From contig JAQJVL010000676.1 in assembly GCA_035578905.1 (NCBI GenBank), forward strand, positions 248,001 through 312,000: DNA of 64,000 nt, read 5' to 3'. A program made the translations under genes and the position numbers. This stretch comes from Stictocephala bisonia. Lineage: Eukaryota; Arthropoda; Insecta; Hemiptera; Membracidae. The first letter of the stretch is position 1; each line of letters starts with the position of its first letter. Of this stretch, positions 10,740 to 25,011 are shown in pieces. A model generated the notes under the pieces. The model was not told the origin of the DNA, searched no databases, and saw nothing but the letters and a program-made list of their open reading frames with translations.

Positions 10740-12138
10740 TCCACCTTAAGAATAAGTTCATCTGTCATCCACTTCTTTTACCATCATGGACATACATTTT
10801 TTATACTTTTCAAAACAAAGAAAACTACTTTCTTTCTGCTTTAAGACTCATGTAATGCACACGGTTGACAATGAAAGTCTGCAGCTTTCGCATTTTTACA
10901 CACAGAAAATAGATTATTATCTGGATACCTCTACATCACATTTTTAAAATAATAGCCGCCATGTTAACATCCAGTTGCTGCAGATGACATCTTATTAAAC
11001 AGCCTTCCCATGACATTAACAGACTCATACTGAAGTGGGCAGCAAAGGCCCAGGCAAAATCGGAACTTAATATTTCCAGATAATCTTCATATATTATTTT
11101 CTTTTTCTTTATATTAAATATGAAGCCTCTAATGAGTGTAAATTTAAAAATTCTTGCTTCATTTCGTTTCATGGAACAAAAATGAAGAATACTTCTCGAA
11201 GAATAAATGTAGTTTTGTATTGTACTTTCCGGAATTCTGGGATTCAACACTGGTTGTAAGTCCTTATGTAATATATACATTCTGTCAATTTGCAAATTAT
11301 AATGTGGCTGTTTTTAGAACTATATTAAATTTTTAAATAAAAAGAATATGTTTGCAAGACCTCTCTCATATGATTTTCTTTAATTTTGCAGTGCAAATTG
11401 TAAGTTTGTTCACTCTTAACTTGATGTAGTTTTTTTTTTTAATCAAGGCAAAACTTCTGTTAATATCAAATAAAGCAGTATTTTTTTGATGATGTGAAGG
11501 GAAATTCTGTGTGCAGTTTTCTTGTTTTAATATCCATACAAGTTCCTCGAACTATTATTACAATAATAAATCAAAAGCGGGAAGCCATCAGCTATTCTGT
11601 ATCAAATTGAATTTTAACTTTTGATGTATAAATGTAGTTTTGAACCCTCCAACTGATGACTACAATACTTTAAAATCACACGGTGTTTCAAGCATTGTTA
11701 TTTAAGACTAACATAAAAAATTACTATATACATCTGCTGTTAACTGGTCAATATTTAATGTATGGTACACAGCTTAAAAAATCTTAACCTTGTCTTCTCT
11801 GGAAACGAACTTGTCTTGTGATTCTTTGTATAGTATTATTTTCATGAAAAATATGTTCAGCAGTAGTAAAAAACACTTGTTAAGCTTTACTCTCAAAAAT
11901 CTGTAAGCTCTTAGTTGAGAATCACTATGAAAAAATAAAACAAAATGTACTAACAATAAAATATTTAGTTATTAATAATATCCATAAGAAAATATACCAC
12001 TATAAACAACGGTGCCTCTTGTTTTTGCCAATGTCACATGGTTATTGTTGAAGACTAATGCTGGCTGGCAGGCGAAAGCCAGCTAACTGTAGAGTGTTGC
12101 AACAGTATATTTTACCTGTTCAATTAGGTTTATCTACA
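10740..12138. other. AT-rich intergenic stretch, nothing recognised
   Basis: Open frames of 60-120 codons occur on both strands, for example minus 10936-11295, but composition and lack of any motif argue against coding. I see no repeat boundary. Confidence 0.4.
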
Positions 12139-12140
12139 TA

Positions 12141-13147
12141 TGTGAGGCGGAAAGGAAAAAGGGACCTCTTCGCGGCAAAGTAAAAATGTCAGTACGGGCA
12201 GTTTTATCGATTGAGGTCAAAAATATCGATTTTCGGTTGTTTACATTCAAGTATGCTCCATTTCGTCCTTTACCGATTGAAATCGATTACAAAACTGTTG
12301 TAATCGAATAAAACATTCAAATTAATGATTAAAGTAGTCGATGTCTAGCTTGAGAAAAGGTACCTCTTCGCGCTTATGGAGAAATAACATTGCCGCGAAC
12401 AGGTCCCTTTTTAAAACACATCAGATAGCTATGCAACACTCTGATAACTGCACTCGTACGAATTCTAGAGGCGACGAGGTGAACTACTACGAGTTTATTG
12501 TAAATCTAGAATGTCTTCTGTTAATAAAAATCCCCTTCTCGATCCCAATTACCTTTTCTTTACAGGTTTAAAATCCAAATAGTTTCAGTAGTTGTACTGA
12601 CACACCTAAAACTGCATGTTAGGCTTTGATTATTGTATTATAAACTATTTATATTATTATTAAGTAATACAGTCTATTTTTGATAAGTTAATGTACTGTA
12701 GAAACAATAAATTACGGGAGTTTTGCGCCACAGTAGGGAGGACAGTTGGCAGCTCGGCGAACCGCTCTCGGTTGAACCACGGCGATGCAGACGATTTTGA
12801 TGACATGCTTGGATAAAAACATTATTTTCTCGAAAACTACTGTGAGTTAAGACAAAAGTAGATATTCCCATTAAAGACGACATTTAGAGCTTTCTTTTGT
12901 TTCCAAAATTGTTGCTTAAATATGAAAAATATATGTTTTATGCTTATTTTAAATTTTCAAATCGATTTTTCTTAAAATGGCTCTTTTCTCTCACGTAATT
13001 TCAAAGTCCTCTAACTTTAACAAAATAAATCGTAGACTCATGGGATTTGCGCCAAATTGTTAGGAATTAAATGAGGATTTCAAAAATATTAATAACTCAA
13101 AATCGAAAAATGCTGCGAAGAGGTCCCTTTTTCCTTTCCGCCTCACA
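12141..13147. mobile_element. 1-kb non-autonomous DNA transposon with 39-bp TIRs, TA target
   Basis: The first 39 bp (from TGTGAGGCGGAAAGGAAAAA to GACCTCTTCGCGGCA) recur almost perfectly, inverted, at 13109-13147. TA flanks both sides (12139-12140, 13148-13149), the target of the Tc1/mariner superfamily and some other families. Internal sequence repeats part of the end: CCTCTTCGCGC near 12362 and GCGAACAGGTCCCTTTTT near 12395. The longest internal frame (12341-12571, plus) has no similarity I know and no transposase was seen. Confidence 0.8.
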
Positions 13148-13565
13148 TATACTTTATTAGATTTTTTCAGAACTATGTAATAAAATTTATGAATTAAAAA
13201 GAACAATGCTGCAAGCGGTTTAAACATTAAAAGTGCAAGCACATCTCATAGTTGTGTTGAGCATTATTCATTTTAGTGCCAGCAAACTAGCAAACAAATA
13301 TTATTATTCCAATCACTTGTAAACCATCTTAAAGTAATAAGTTTTTATTGAATAACACTATACTCAATTTATGAACCTCTTGACTTGACATGAGCGCGTT
13401 TGGTGGTGCTTGAGTGAAGCTCTGACTTGTGGTGTTGCCAAGAGCACACTGCGTTTGGAAATCTATAACAATATAAAGGCCTTAACAATAAAAAAAAACA
13501 CACAAAATATATTGGTCAAATGAAAATGTATGATCATAAAATGTTTACTGATAGACAAATTAATA

Positions 13566-14056
13566 TTGGTAAATTTGTGGGATATTTCAAGTGTTTTTTA
13601 AAACCAACACAACATTTCGACGGGTATAAAACTCCTGTCGTCTTAGGTGCCACTTTGACATTTTTTGATACTAAACTAACCCATATCAATGTAAAAAACC
13701 TTTAAAAACTTACGTGTTAATAGATTACAATAGACTTCTTAGAAAATCATGTCTAAGAAATTATTACAGGCACAGACAGTTATGAAAAAAGATACAACAC
13801 AAATAACAAAATTAAACGTTGAGTTTCTTAGGAGACATGATTTTCTAAGAAGTCTATCGTAATCAAAACATGTAATTGTTTAAGGACTTTTTTACATTAA
13901 TATGCGTTAGTTAAGTAATATTTATAAAATAAAGTTTTGTATGTAGAATAGTTAGTAAGTATCATCTGAAAACGACAGAAGTTTTATACCTGTTGTAACA
14001 TTGTGTTATTTTTAAAAACACTTGAAGTGTTGGAAATCTCCAATCAGTTTACCAAC
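13566..14056. mobile_element. Palindromic hammerhead-type element FB3
   Basis: Outer arms (about 13566-13660 and 13960-14056) are diverged inverted copies, and an inner inverted pair lies at 13727-13762 and 13824-13861 (AGACTTCTTAGAAAATCATG). On the minus strand the left arm reads CTAAGACGACAGG, a loop, CCCGTC, GAA. The right arm on the plus strand has CTGAAAACGACAG and CCTGTT. Both derive from CTGAAGA + N + GACAGG/CCTGTC + GAA. No perfect target duplication was found. Confidence 0.6.
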
Positions 14057-14059
14057 ATG

Positions 14060-15670
14060 AACAATCCGACATGAACAAATAAATTTAAAACACAACTCGC
14101 TTATTCAAATGAGTGGATTATCAGAAAGTTGCAGCTAAAGATTGTAGGCATTGCTATTAGTTAAGGCTGGTTAATATCATCAAGCCATCGGTTATACAAT
14201 TTTGAGCCTCCTTGTAGTTTTTGCACTTGCTGTAAAAGCGCATTATAGTCAAGTTGGGATATTCAATAAATGGACTATAGTTAGTCTACTTTTACTGTAT
14301 ATTGGCTTACAGCAAAGTGTAGTTTAGTGAACTTACAAACAGTTTCGTACTAAGAGCCTAATATTAATTGTATCAACAAAACCAAAGATACCTTCTGCCT
14401 CCTGTCAATACTCAATCATACCCAATTCCGTATTAAAAGCTGTTCAAATATAAATATTATTATTTATATTTAATAACTGAATTTTATATAATTAGTTATT
14501 AAGTTTTTAAAGTAAATAAAAATTTGGCCGTTACTAGGAACAAGCCTGATACATGTTGTTTCTTTATATCCATATTCCTTTTACACTTAAGATTGGTAGT
14601 GCCATTTGTTGATATAACAATGGGACTTTCGAAATAAGCCAATTTTTTCAACTGATGGTATGTAACGTTTGTGTGTTAATTTCTATGTAACAACTTGAGT
14701 TTTTTATTGTGTATTATTTTTGTGACTTGGTTAGAGATTGAATTTTATTATCATCAGTCATATGTGTCCGCAAAGCTGGGGAGTGGCAACTGTCTACAGA
14801 TTTATGTAAATAAATTGTAGATAATCAAGATTTTATAAAAACAATTTGATTCTATATTGCAAGCTTCATAACGGCTGTCCACGTATTGGTAGGTGGGATT
14901 CAGGGTTGTCACCGGTCCCAATTCTATACCCTTTTGTCCTGCGTCCCAATTACCTGGTCAGGATACATACTTTCCAAATTCTGTGATTTCTAATATAAAT
15001 TTGTATTTTACCTGATCGTTTTTGGAAAGCGTGACCTAACTTTTGACATACTCAATTTTATCCATTGAGTAGATTCAACCGATTTATTTTAATTTTAGTT
15101 ATGAAAAATAGTGCCTCATTTTAAAATTATTGTTATTCAGTATTTGTTTTGAATTAATTATCAGACAGAGATAAAATTTAATATTAATAAAATCACTGTA
15201 CGTTTACCCATGTACACTCATGAACACGCAGGTTAGGAGAAATGAAAAACAGGATTTTTATGTGTTGCACCAGTGGCTCAGTTCATGACTGTAAACAGGT
15301 GATATTCTGTATTGTTTGTACAGCCAAAGTATGTTAGGTGTAAACATTGGCTTAGGATCCTGGAGCTAGTGAAAAACAATATTTGAGCATCACAAGGTAA
15401 GACTGTAAAATAATTAAAAAATACGGAATAACTTATCAACGAACCTTACTTATAAAAGTATTTTCACCTTTTTTGTGGCTCATAATTATGTAAACATATA
15501 CTTTAAGATTTTTAATCCATAAAGGTGTCATTGTTTTTGCTAGTAAAATATATTTTAGATGTATTCTGCATCAATAGAAAGAACAACCTAAAGACATTAA
15601 TAGCATGTACAAAATAATCATTAATCAAAACAGTGTTGTCTCTTTTTCATGTGAGCGTTATAAGAGCACT
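14060..15670. other. AT-rich intergenic stretch, nothing recognised
   Basis: No gene or repeat boundary could be supported. The part near 14870-14960 is slightly richer in GC but has no sustained open frame. Confidence 0.4.
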
Positions 15671-15677
15671 CTCCTAA

Positions 15678-15940
15678 TTTTACAATTGGTCTGTAGTGTA
15701 GTTTGTTTTCTGCTTCACAAAGTAAAGGTTCTTAGTTTGATCACAATCAGTCATGACAAATTTTAAAAGGAAACAGCTGGTAACCACAGGATTTTTATTT
15801 GTCAATGGGTTATTAATTAATTACACTTTATAAGGAATTGTGGGCCTTAGTTTGCAACTATGACTACATTCAGTCTTCACACCCATTCAAAATCCATATT
15901 TGCCTATATCTTGACAATCAGTCTCTCAAGAATAAATAGA
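15678..15940 (+). mobile_element. tRNA-derived SINE, copy 2 (diverged)
   Basis: It aligns through its length with the SINE at 4270: ATTGGTCTGTAGTGTAG in the box-A position, CTTAGTTTGATCAC in the box-B position, GGTTATTAATTAATTACACT, GGCCTTAGTTTGCAAC and the terminal AATAAATAG. It is more mutated than the other two copies, so probably older. Confidence 0.7.
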
Positions 15941-16542
15941 TGTCCATGTTGAAGTGAGTATTCACCTGGCAATTACTTTTACAAATGGTATGTTTCTTTA
16001 AATTTATATGAGATGTACACTACTCTCATTTGGTTTTACAAAAATAGTTCTTGTTCAAATGAAAGTGTGTAAAGCAATCACCTAGTTTTTAGGATTCAAA
16101 CAAAAACGTTAAAAAAATTGACTAGTACAAACATACCTTTTTAACTCTTTTAAGTCTATTGAACGTGGAATAAATAAAACTTATATTACTTGACATTATG
16201 TTTCATGACCTGAATATTTTTGGAGTCATGAAAAGTAAAGTCATCGATAGCTGGAGTTATTTCATTTAAGTCATATAACTATTGAATAGCAAACAATCTT
16301 CGATATAAAGCTTCAATATAATTGATCCATCCATTTGGTCTTCAGCAAATTGCACATACACACAGACAGACACCAAAACATTTGTTTCAAAAAACACCTG
16401 TGTTCAGGGGACCCTAAAATGAATTTTTAGACCAACTTGTAAACAAATTTTTTTGGACGATTACAATACTTTCTCTATGAAATCAAAATCAGTGTCATTT
16501 ACAAGAAACTAAATATAAGGACCTACATTAGAATACATTGTT

Positions 16543-17108
16543 TTAGTTGCAATCTTCGAACTCATCAATTGCATACAGTGTCAAATCAATTAAAAACTGT
16601 TTTAGCACTTGAGAAAATTTGTTGTGAGATTCAAAAGTTCTTATATTATGAGGAATTTTGTTAAAAAATCTGAGACCGTTAAAATATATATTCTTTTTAA
16701 AAAACTGTAATCTATGTTGAAAAAATATAGTTTCATTTTTTTTTCTTGTGTTTTAGTTATGTGTCAGATTTGAATGTCTTAAATTGAGTTGTTGATTCTT
16801 TTTAACATACATTATTGTTTCATAAATATATTGACCATATACTGTTAATATGTTTAGTTCTTTAAACAAATTTTTTACAGATGCATCTGACTTTAAGTTA
16901 AGCATAATCCTAATTGCTTTTTTTGAGTTTTTAAAATCCTATCTAAATTTTCTTTCTTTGTTACACCATAAACACAAATTCCATAGGTTATATGAGAGTG
17001 TATATGAGAAAAATATATCTGTTTTAAAACTGAAATGCTACATATTACTGACATTTTTCTTAATGCATATAATCCAGAGTTTATTTTACCTAGAATATAA
17101 TTAATATG
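16543..17108 (-). mobile_element. Non-LTR retrotransposon ORF2 C-terminal fragment
   Basis: The minus strand encodes, with one frameshift, the region downstream of a reverse transcriptase of the Jockey/CR1 type: LGKINSGLYALRKMSV, then SHITYGICVYGV, then ILKTQKKAIRIMLNL, and towards the end LRFFNKIPHNIRTFE, ending at a stop near 16545. The fragment lacks the catalytic domain (5'-truncated) and has internal stops. Related but distinct fragments lie at 20946, 31592 and 53745. Confidence 0.75.
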
Positions 17109-17119
17109 GCCATAACGCT

Positions 17120-18110
17120 AACGCATATAGGAAAAAGTAAAAAAATAAAGAAATATATTAGGATCAAAATAAAAAAATTATGAAGTGCGTTTGATCTCAA
17201 ATCAAACCCTATATCAGAAAATTGAATCGCTTTCAGACATTATAAAAAAAATGATGTGTTTATAACCATATATTAGAATGAATGAAAATAGACTTATATT
17301 CAAACAAATATTCTACTTTTTCAAAAGCAGAAAAACAAAATCTAATTGGTTCAGACATGTTTAACTCAATTTAGACGGGTTATAAATTACAGAAAATGTA
17401 ATTAAAAATACTGCAGATTTAAGAAAGTTGTTACAAAATGAAAATAAAAAATTCCAAGAAAACATTACGGCAAGAAGAGGATTGTATCATAGTCTCTTGA
17501 GAGAGGGAAAAGGCAACACCAGAGAGAATAAAGGAATACTGGAGCAAATGAAGAAGCGCCTACGAAGTGTACTTACTTACTCTTACTCCCAGGGCCATTT
17601 ATACCCAAGAAGGGATTTGGCCTCGGCAACGCGTCCTCCCCAGTATTTTCAGTTCTCTGCTTCTTCTAGAGTTGCATTAACTGTGGCAATATACTACAGA
17701 AAAATAATTGATTCAAAGTACGCCGCTGTTATAATATCTTTTATTAAATTAAATATCTTTTAAATTAATATCTTTTATTAAAGATATTATTTTATTAAAA
17801 TAATATCTTTTATTTTCTTCCCTACTTAGGTATGTTAAAAGATATTTTGCATTTCATTTTTTGACCAATTTTTTTGTTTTTGGGGCAGTGGGGCTAGTTC
17901 CACTATTCAAATCTGATAATATGTTCCGATTCATTGTCCAGGAAATGAAGGTTTTCTGCTCATACTTTGTAAAATATGAATATATTTACTTGAAAATGTG
18001 AGTGTATATTGGGATTAGCTCAAAAATCAAATGCTTTTTTGCACTTTTTTGTTTTAGGGACAGTGGGGCTAATTAAATATTCTGCTCACCTGTGGTCATA
18101 TTGGATTTGA
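17120..18110. other. Mixed intergenic stretch with a short LINE 3' end
   Basis: On the minus strand 17565-17650 resembles the end of a LINE, with ALPRPNPFLGINGPG followed by AAGTAAGTAAGT. The adjoining plus-strand frame (17428-17763) reads ENITARRGLYHSLLREGKGN, which I do not recognise. A word GGGGCAGTGGGGCTAGTTCC near 17882 recurs as GGGACAGTGGGGCTAATT near 18056, perhaps ends of one old element. Confidence 0.35.
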
Positions 18111-18115
18111 GTCTC

Positions 18116-18200
18116 TATAAGGAAATGAAATGAAATGAAATGAAAAACGTCTTTATTTAACCAGGCGAAGTTGGGACTAGAAAGTCCCTTCTTCCACTTA
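18116..18200 (-). mobile_element. LINE 3' end with CATTT pentamer tail
   Basis: On the minus strand a short segment reads TTAAATAAAGACGTTTTTC and then repeats CATTT four times. A polyadenylation-like AATAAA followed by a pentamer tail also ends the plus-strand LINE at 21554. The body further upstream is too decayed to identify. Confidence 0.5.
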
Positions 18201-19560
18201 ACCTGATACAAAAATAATTAAAATTATAACAGTTTTGTTTTTAAATACAGTAATTGCAACTGAATAAAAGTAACAATAACTATTATAATATATAAAAAAA
18301 AAAATATTTTAAAGTAAATAATATTAATAAACACAGTGAAATGATGTATGTAATTACAAGTATAAAATAAATTAACAGACTTAGAAATAAAAATAAGATT
18401 ATGAAATTCCACTTACACCCTCACACACGCTCTCTTCAACTGGATCACACGCTCATTCACACATTTATTAACTTAATAGTAAATCATAAAACTAAAAGAA
18501 AAAAGAAAAAACTTACAAACCATATACAACTTATAAGGCCAATTTTAAATTCAAATAAATATCTTAATTTTAAACTTTGTTTAAGATAATATAATTTTCT
18601 AGTGCCCCCTGAGACAGAATAACTATTGTTGTAATTTAATAGCCCCCGAGTATATGCTTTTACTCGGGGGGGTTACATATTGGGGGCGGGTTTTATTACA
18701 TTGAAAACTATCATGGGTTTCGATAGAATGATGAATTTTAAAGAATAATTTACTCTAAAATCTTTTCTAAAAGACAATATTTTTTAGTTACCGACGACTA
18801 AAAATTTTCATTTTTCATAAAATAAACACATTCTTCATGTTTTTTTACACATAACTCCAAAAGTGAACATTTTATCCAAAAAACATTAAATAACTGGAAA
18901 ACGGTAAGTCTTGTAGGAAACGCTTGAAGGATCTTTTCCAAAGAGCTTCAAAAAATGACCAAAAATATCACTGGTAACTGTTCTTCATATTAGCACTGAG
19001 GTAAGTTATAAAAAAATTAAGTCGGTTTTATTTTTATGTGACGGAAATAATTACAAAAATACCCCATATGAAACCAATCGTTACCCATTTACAATTGACT
19101 TAATGTTGTACCAAATAATACATTTCAGCTATTTAACCTGTTTAGACTGCTTAGTTTTGGAGAAAATTGAGTTTAAAGTGCAAAGAGGATTTTTGTAATT
19201 CCTCTTTTTCACTTTTTTTAAATAATTCAAAAACTGATAATTTTATGTAAAAACTCCTGGTATACAAGATATGGCTTTTTTTACTAAACATTATTATTTT
19301 CGTTTTATTTGTATGAGCTGGAAATTGAATGAGAATTGAGTATCATAATGTTTCCTTTCAATTACAGGAAGGAAGTTACAATAACAAATTCATTACATTG
19401 TAATAGATTATTAAAATTAAGTATACTGTACAATGATATTTAATTATTTCAAGCAGTTGACTTTTAATCTAATAATAGAGGTAGTTTGAGTGTTGAAAAA
19501 TTATTGAAAATTACAATTAATTTTGTAGAAAATTTACCCATATTTAGTTAACGTAATTGG
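18200..19560. other. AT-rich intergenic stretch with a GC hairpin
   Basis: The only distinct structure is a hairpin at 18641-18672 (AGCCCCCGAGT / ACTCGGGGGGG). No gene was seen. Confidence 0.4.
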
Positions 19561-20180
19561 ATCTGATTTGATCCTGTGCTAGAGTATAATATGCAATACT
19601 CTGAATTTTGACAATAAGGGGTAGTTGTCACCCCCAAAAAATGATAAGCATCTATTGGCATAGGGTGTATTTCAAAGTGATGATGATTTGAACTTAATTT
19701 AATGATTTAACTTAACATTTTCATGCAAATTGATGCATCTTTATAAAAGATGGAGGTTTCTAGGGATTGCAATGTTGCAATGAGTGAGTTTTTTGTGTTG
19801 AAAATTAGCTTGAAATATTTCTTTACGCTGGAAAAATAATCAAAATGAATTACTTTGTATTGAAATATAAATTAATTGAAGATGTAAGTGAGTTAATATG
19901 TTTTTTTTTTCAATTTAGTCATAATATTTAAGGGCTGGTTTCTAAGGGTTGAGACATTATATAAAATGATCAATAATGTTACGGAATATCTGGTCCAACT
20001 CATTTGAACTTTATTTTGATCTTGTATACTCTTTATTTGTAGTTTTTCAAGTTTTGACAATAAAGGGCAGTTTTCACCCCTGAAAATAATAAGTACAAAT
20101 TGGTGTAGGGTAGGTTTTGAATTGGAGGGTAAATTGAACTCAATTCCAAAGTTTCATCAAAATCGATGCATATTCAAAGA
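19560..20180. repeat. Two diverged direct copies of a ~200-bp repeat
   Basis: The block from about 19590 recurs from about 20035. Both contain TTTGACAATAA, then GGG(G/C)AG or GGGTAG with TTNTCACCCC, then ATTGG(C/T)(A/G)TAGGGT, then a GATGCAT word and an AGGTTTC word. Spacing is about 446 bp. The copies are too diverged to be recent and probably belong to one old dispersed element. Confidence 0.5.
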
Positions 20181-20690
20181 TTTTAGAGGTTTCATACCAC
20201 TTTTACCTTGAAATTCTGGACTATAAGGACAATAATTGTATCTCTCGATATATACAGTCAGCAGTAAAACTGACTGTGTCTTAAACACTGATTCAAATTT
20301 TTGCTAGCAAGGACCAATCTTGCTGAATTTCAAGTTCCTAGCATGTTGAGAATTGCTTAAACACAAGAAACAATCATTGTGTTAAGTTTAATTTATTCCC
20401 CATAAGAAATACACACTATATATGAGCCTTTTATTAGAAAATGGTGTGATTTAAGATAAAAATCAAGAGACAAACTTGTAGAGAATTTAATTCCTGCCTC
20501 TTTAATTTCGTCATATTCAGTAATTTATACAACTGTTTTTCCATCATAGCCAATAGCCAACAAACACAAACGACGCATGGTCAGTTAAAACCAATCTTTT
20601 AAAGGCCATCATCTCATTTATAGGTTTAAAATGTCATCTTTTGTGAATTTTTTCAGAGGTTACAGAGTAAGAGCTTCAATTATTGGGTGA

Positions 20691-20931
20691 GAGCCACTGG
20701 CAGAGTGGTCTAAGTGTCAGGACTTAAAGCCTGGGTTAGAGAAGCGCTGGTTTGAATCTGGCCTGGACTGGAAGTATCTATGTTCACCTTGTACTTAATT
20801 GGTTTGCACCCTTCCTCTATCTAATCAGTTCCCAGTACAGATCAATTATGGGAATGGGAATGGGCGTAATAAGATTAAGAAGAATATTACTTAACCGATC
20901 CTATAAAGTAGAGGATCGGCCTCTATAGGAA
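20691..20931 (+). mobile_element. tRNA-Leu-like SINE, second family
   Basis: The head folds like a leucine/serine-type tRNA: box A TGGCAGAGTGGTCTAAGTG, an anticodon loop CTTAAAG (TAA, Leu), an extended variable arm, and box B GCTGGTTTGAATCTGGC. A non-tRNA body follows and ends in the hairpin CCGATCCT / AGGATCGG near 20895-20920. The extra body and the weak acceptor stem argue that it is a SINE, not a working tRNA gene. Confidence 0.65.
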
Positions 20932-20945
20932 AACTATCTATTTTG

Positions 20946-23100
<2,155 letters not shown>

Positions 23101-23243
23101 CTATCAGTTCATTCATGATGGAGAAAAATGAAGAAGTGAAGAAAAGTAAGAAGAGCATTTACATCGAAGAGATGTTACCTAATTACTTTAAAAAACTTGA
23201 CACTGTCGTAAAAGAAAATCATGGATATTTAGCAAACAGTAAG
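23101..23243 (+). CDS. Sigma-class glutathione S-transferase, helical-domain exon
   Basis: Two bases complete the codon split with the previous exon (joined codon CCT, Pro), and 47 codons follow. The peptide contains ISSFMMEKNEEVKKSKKS, IYIEEMLPNYFKKLDTVVKE and NHGYLANSK. The charged KNEEVKKSKK run followed by a LPNYFKKLD helix is the usual start of the alpha-helical domain in insect sigma-class enzymes. The exon ends AAG|gtatgg, in phase 0 for the next exon. No stop or frameshift is present. Confidence 0.9.
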
Positions 23244-23334
23244 GTATGGTTAACATCGCTTAGTGAGTAAAATGCTTTTCTTATAACATTGACCACAGTA
23301 AAAAATGGTATGCTCATATAGGTAAAGTTGAGAC

Positions 23335-23470
23335 GTTTTTCCTGTGTGGTGAAATTAGTTCATGTTCGGTTTTCACAGGTAGCACCAGCAGCCTCCCTCT
23401 CTCTCCAGCACACACTGAAGTAGCTGAGCTATTAGTACGTCAAACAGTCATCGGAGCACTGATTTAAAAC
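23335..23470. repeat. Short dispersed repeat shared with eff intron 3
   Basis: About 50 bp around 23345-23392, read on the minus strand, matches 55905-55955: CTACCTGTGAAAACCGAACA here against TTACCTGTGAAAACTGAACA there. No ends could be defined. Confidence 0.4.
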
Positions 23471-23916
23471 CAATCAGCGTTAGATAACAGCACTAAAAAA
23501 CTAAAATTTAAAAATAAGTAATACTGACTGCACACCTAAATCATGTTTAACTAAATAAATTATAACAATTTTCTCCTTCAACCTAATATTCTTACAGGTT
23601 TTGGACAAACCAAAATATGTGGGCCCTAGCTCCAAAAACCAAAAAAGGGCATCTAGGGCTTAACAAAAAAATTGATTATCTTAACATAACTAGGGTATCA
23701 AATTTAAAGTATTCTGAATTGGATTATAATTTATGTTTTGACTAAAACAAAATATACAGTTCCCACTGCAACAAAACCCAAAGTGAGCAAGCGCCTTGAT
23801 AAAAAAAGTTTTGAAAGATATTTGAGTGAGGTGTCAAGTTAAATGAAATTAAATTGTTAAATTTCAAGAAAATTCAACGTTTTTCTATCTTTAATCTGAA
23901 TCTTTATTACTGGGTC

Positions 23917-24212
23917 TTCTTGATGTACACTAGTAGTCATACTCGGTGGGCCAACTTGTTGTACACTAGTAGTCGTACTCGGTGGGCCTACTTGATGCAC
24001 ACTAGTAGTCGTCTTGGTGGGCTTACTTGTTTTACACTAGTTGTCATACTCGGTGGGCCTACTTGATGTACACTAGTAGTCATACTCGTGGGCGTACTTG
24101 ATGTACACTAGTAGTCGTACTAGGTGGACCTACTTGATGTACAAAGTAGTCTTACTCGGTGGGCCTACTTGTTGTACACTAGTAGTCGTACTCTGTGGGC
24201 CTACTTGATGAT
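23917..24212 (+). repeat. Minisatellite, ~36-bp unit, about 8 copies
   Basis: The unit contains ACTTGATGTACACTAGTAGT, then CGTACTCGGTGGGCCT. Copies differ by point changes and small indels. It lies in the GST intron 23244-27862. Confidence 0.85.
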
Positions 24213-24213
24213 A

Positions 24214-24350
24214 TTACACGTACAGTGGTACTCACCCCCCATACACGTACAGTGGTAATGACCCACCCGCCCACCCATACACTTACAGTGGTACTAACCC
24301 ACCTATACACGTACAGTGGTAATCACCCACCCGTACATGTACAGTGGTAA
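24214..24350 (+). repeat. Second minisatellite, ~27-bp unit with ACGTACAGTGGTA
   Basis: Directly next to the first minisatellite, about five copies of a unit with TACACGTACAGTGGTA and CACCCACCC-like spacers occur. The two arrays share only the TGTACA/GTACA theme and may have arisen independently. Confidence 0.75.
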
Positions 24351-24489
24351 GAAACTTGCTTATTTGGTTACTCAAGAAAAACAAAATATGTACAAATACA
24401 TATTTTATTCTGAAAAAATAGTTCTGAGGCTTGTTTGAGTATTGGAAGCATTTTGTTTATTCACCATTGGCTTGCTAGGCCTAACATGG

Positions 24490-24830
24490 TTTCACCAGAG
24501 CCCCGTTTGCCACCAAATTGACGTTGCTCGTCTCCCAATACGAGGACGTGGAGTTGGTCTTCTGGGAGACTCAAAGAAAATGAAACTCTCAAAAGAAAAT
24601 GAGACTCTTAAAAGAAGATTCTTTGAGAAGGAAATGCTTGGGACACGACCAATAGGAAGGCCAAGAAAAAGATGGTTGGATTCAATCAAAGAAGAAGTAG
24701 AAGGAAGAGATGCTGACAGGGAAGAAGTACACGTGAGCCAGTGGTATGCAGACAGGACGAGATGGAGAAGGCTTGTTAACCACAGCCGGGAAACTGGAGT
24801 TGGAGACAGCGAATAAGTAAGTAATTCTGA
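24490..24830 (+). mobile_element. LINE ORF2 C-terminal fragment in the GST intron
   Basis: The plus-strand frame ends GTRPIGRPRKRWLDSIKEEV, then VSQWYADRTRWRRLVNHSRE, then a stop and a TAAGTAAG tail. This is the same GRPRKRW...DRTRWRR type of LINE ending as at 8855-9251, but from a different family. It has no reverse transcriptase. Confidence 0.7.
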
Positions 24831-25011
24831 AAACATCATAAAGAACAACATTGGAAATTTATGTTTACCTGGTTTAAAAATTATCTCAGGTAAAAAGCAT
24901 CCATTATTTTGAATCCACCGTCTCAGTCAATTTTACAAGTTATTTTGAACTCTCTGCAGCATATCCACGGTTATGTAGGTAACAGCATGACAATTGTTAT
25001 TCTTCAATTCA

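Noticed and set aside
10936..11295. 119-codon minus-strand frame
   Set aside because: AT-driven codon content, no domain, no splice or neighbouring exon; chance in this composition.
18224..18589. Open frames of about 62 codons on both strands
   Set aside because: They lie in low-complexity AT sequence with no motif.
20691..20770. Functional tRNA-Leu gene
   Set aside because: The acceptor stem does not pair well and a SINE body is attached; it is a tRNA-derived SINE head.
23854..24066. 70-codon frame across the 36-bp minisatellite
   Set aside because: The repetitive frame is produced by the repeat unit; copies with indels break it.
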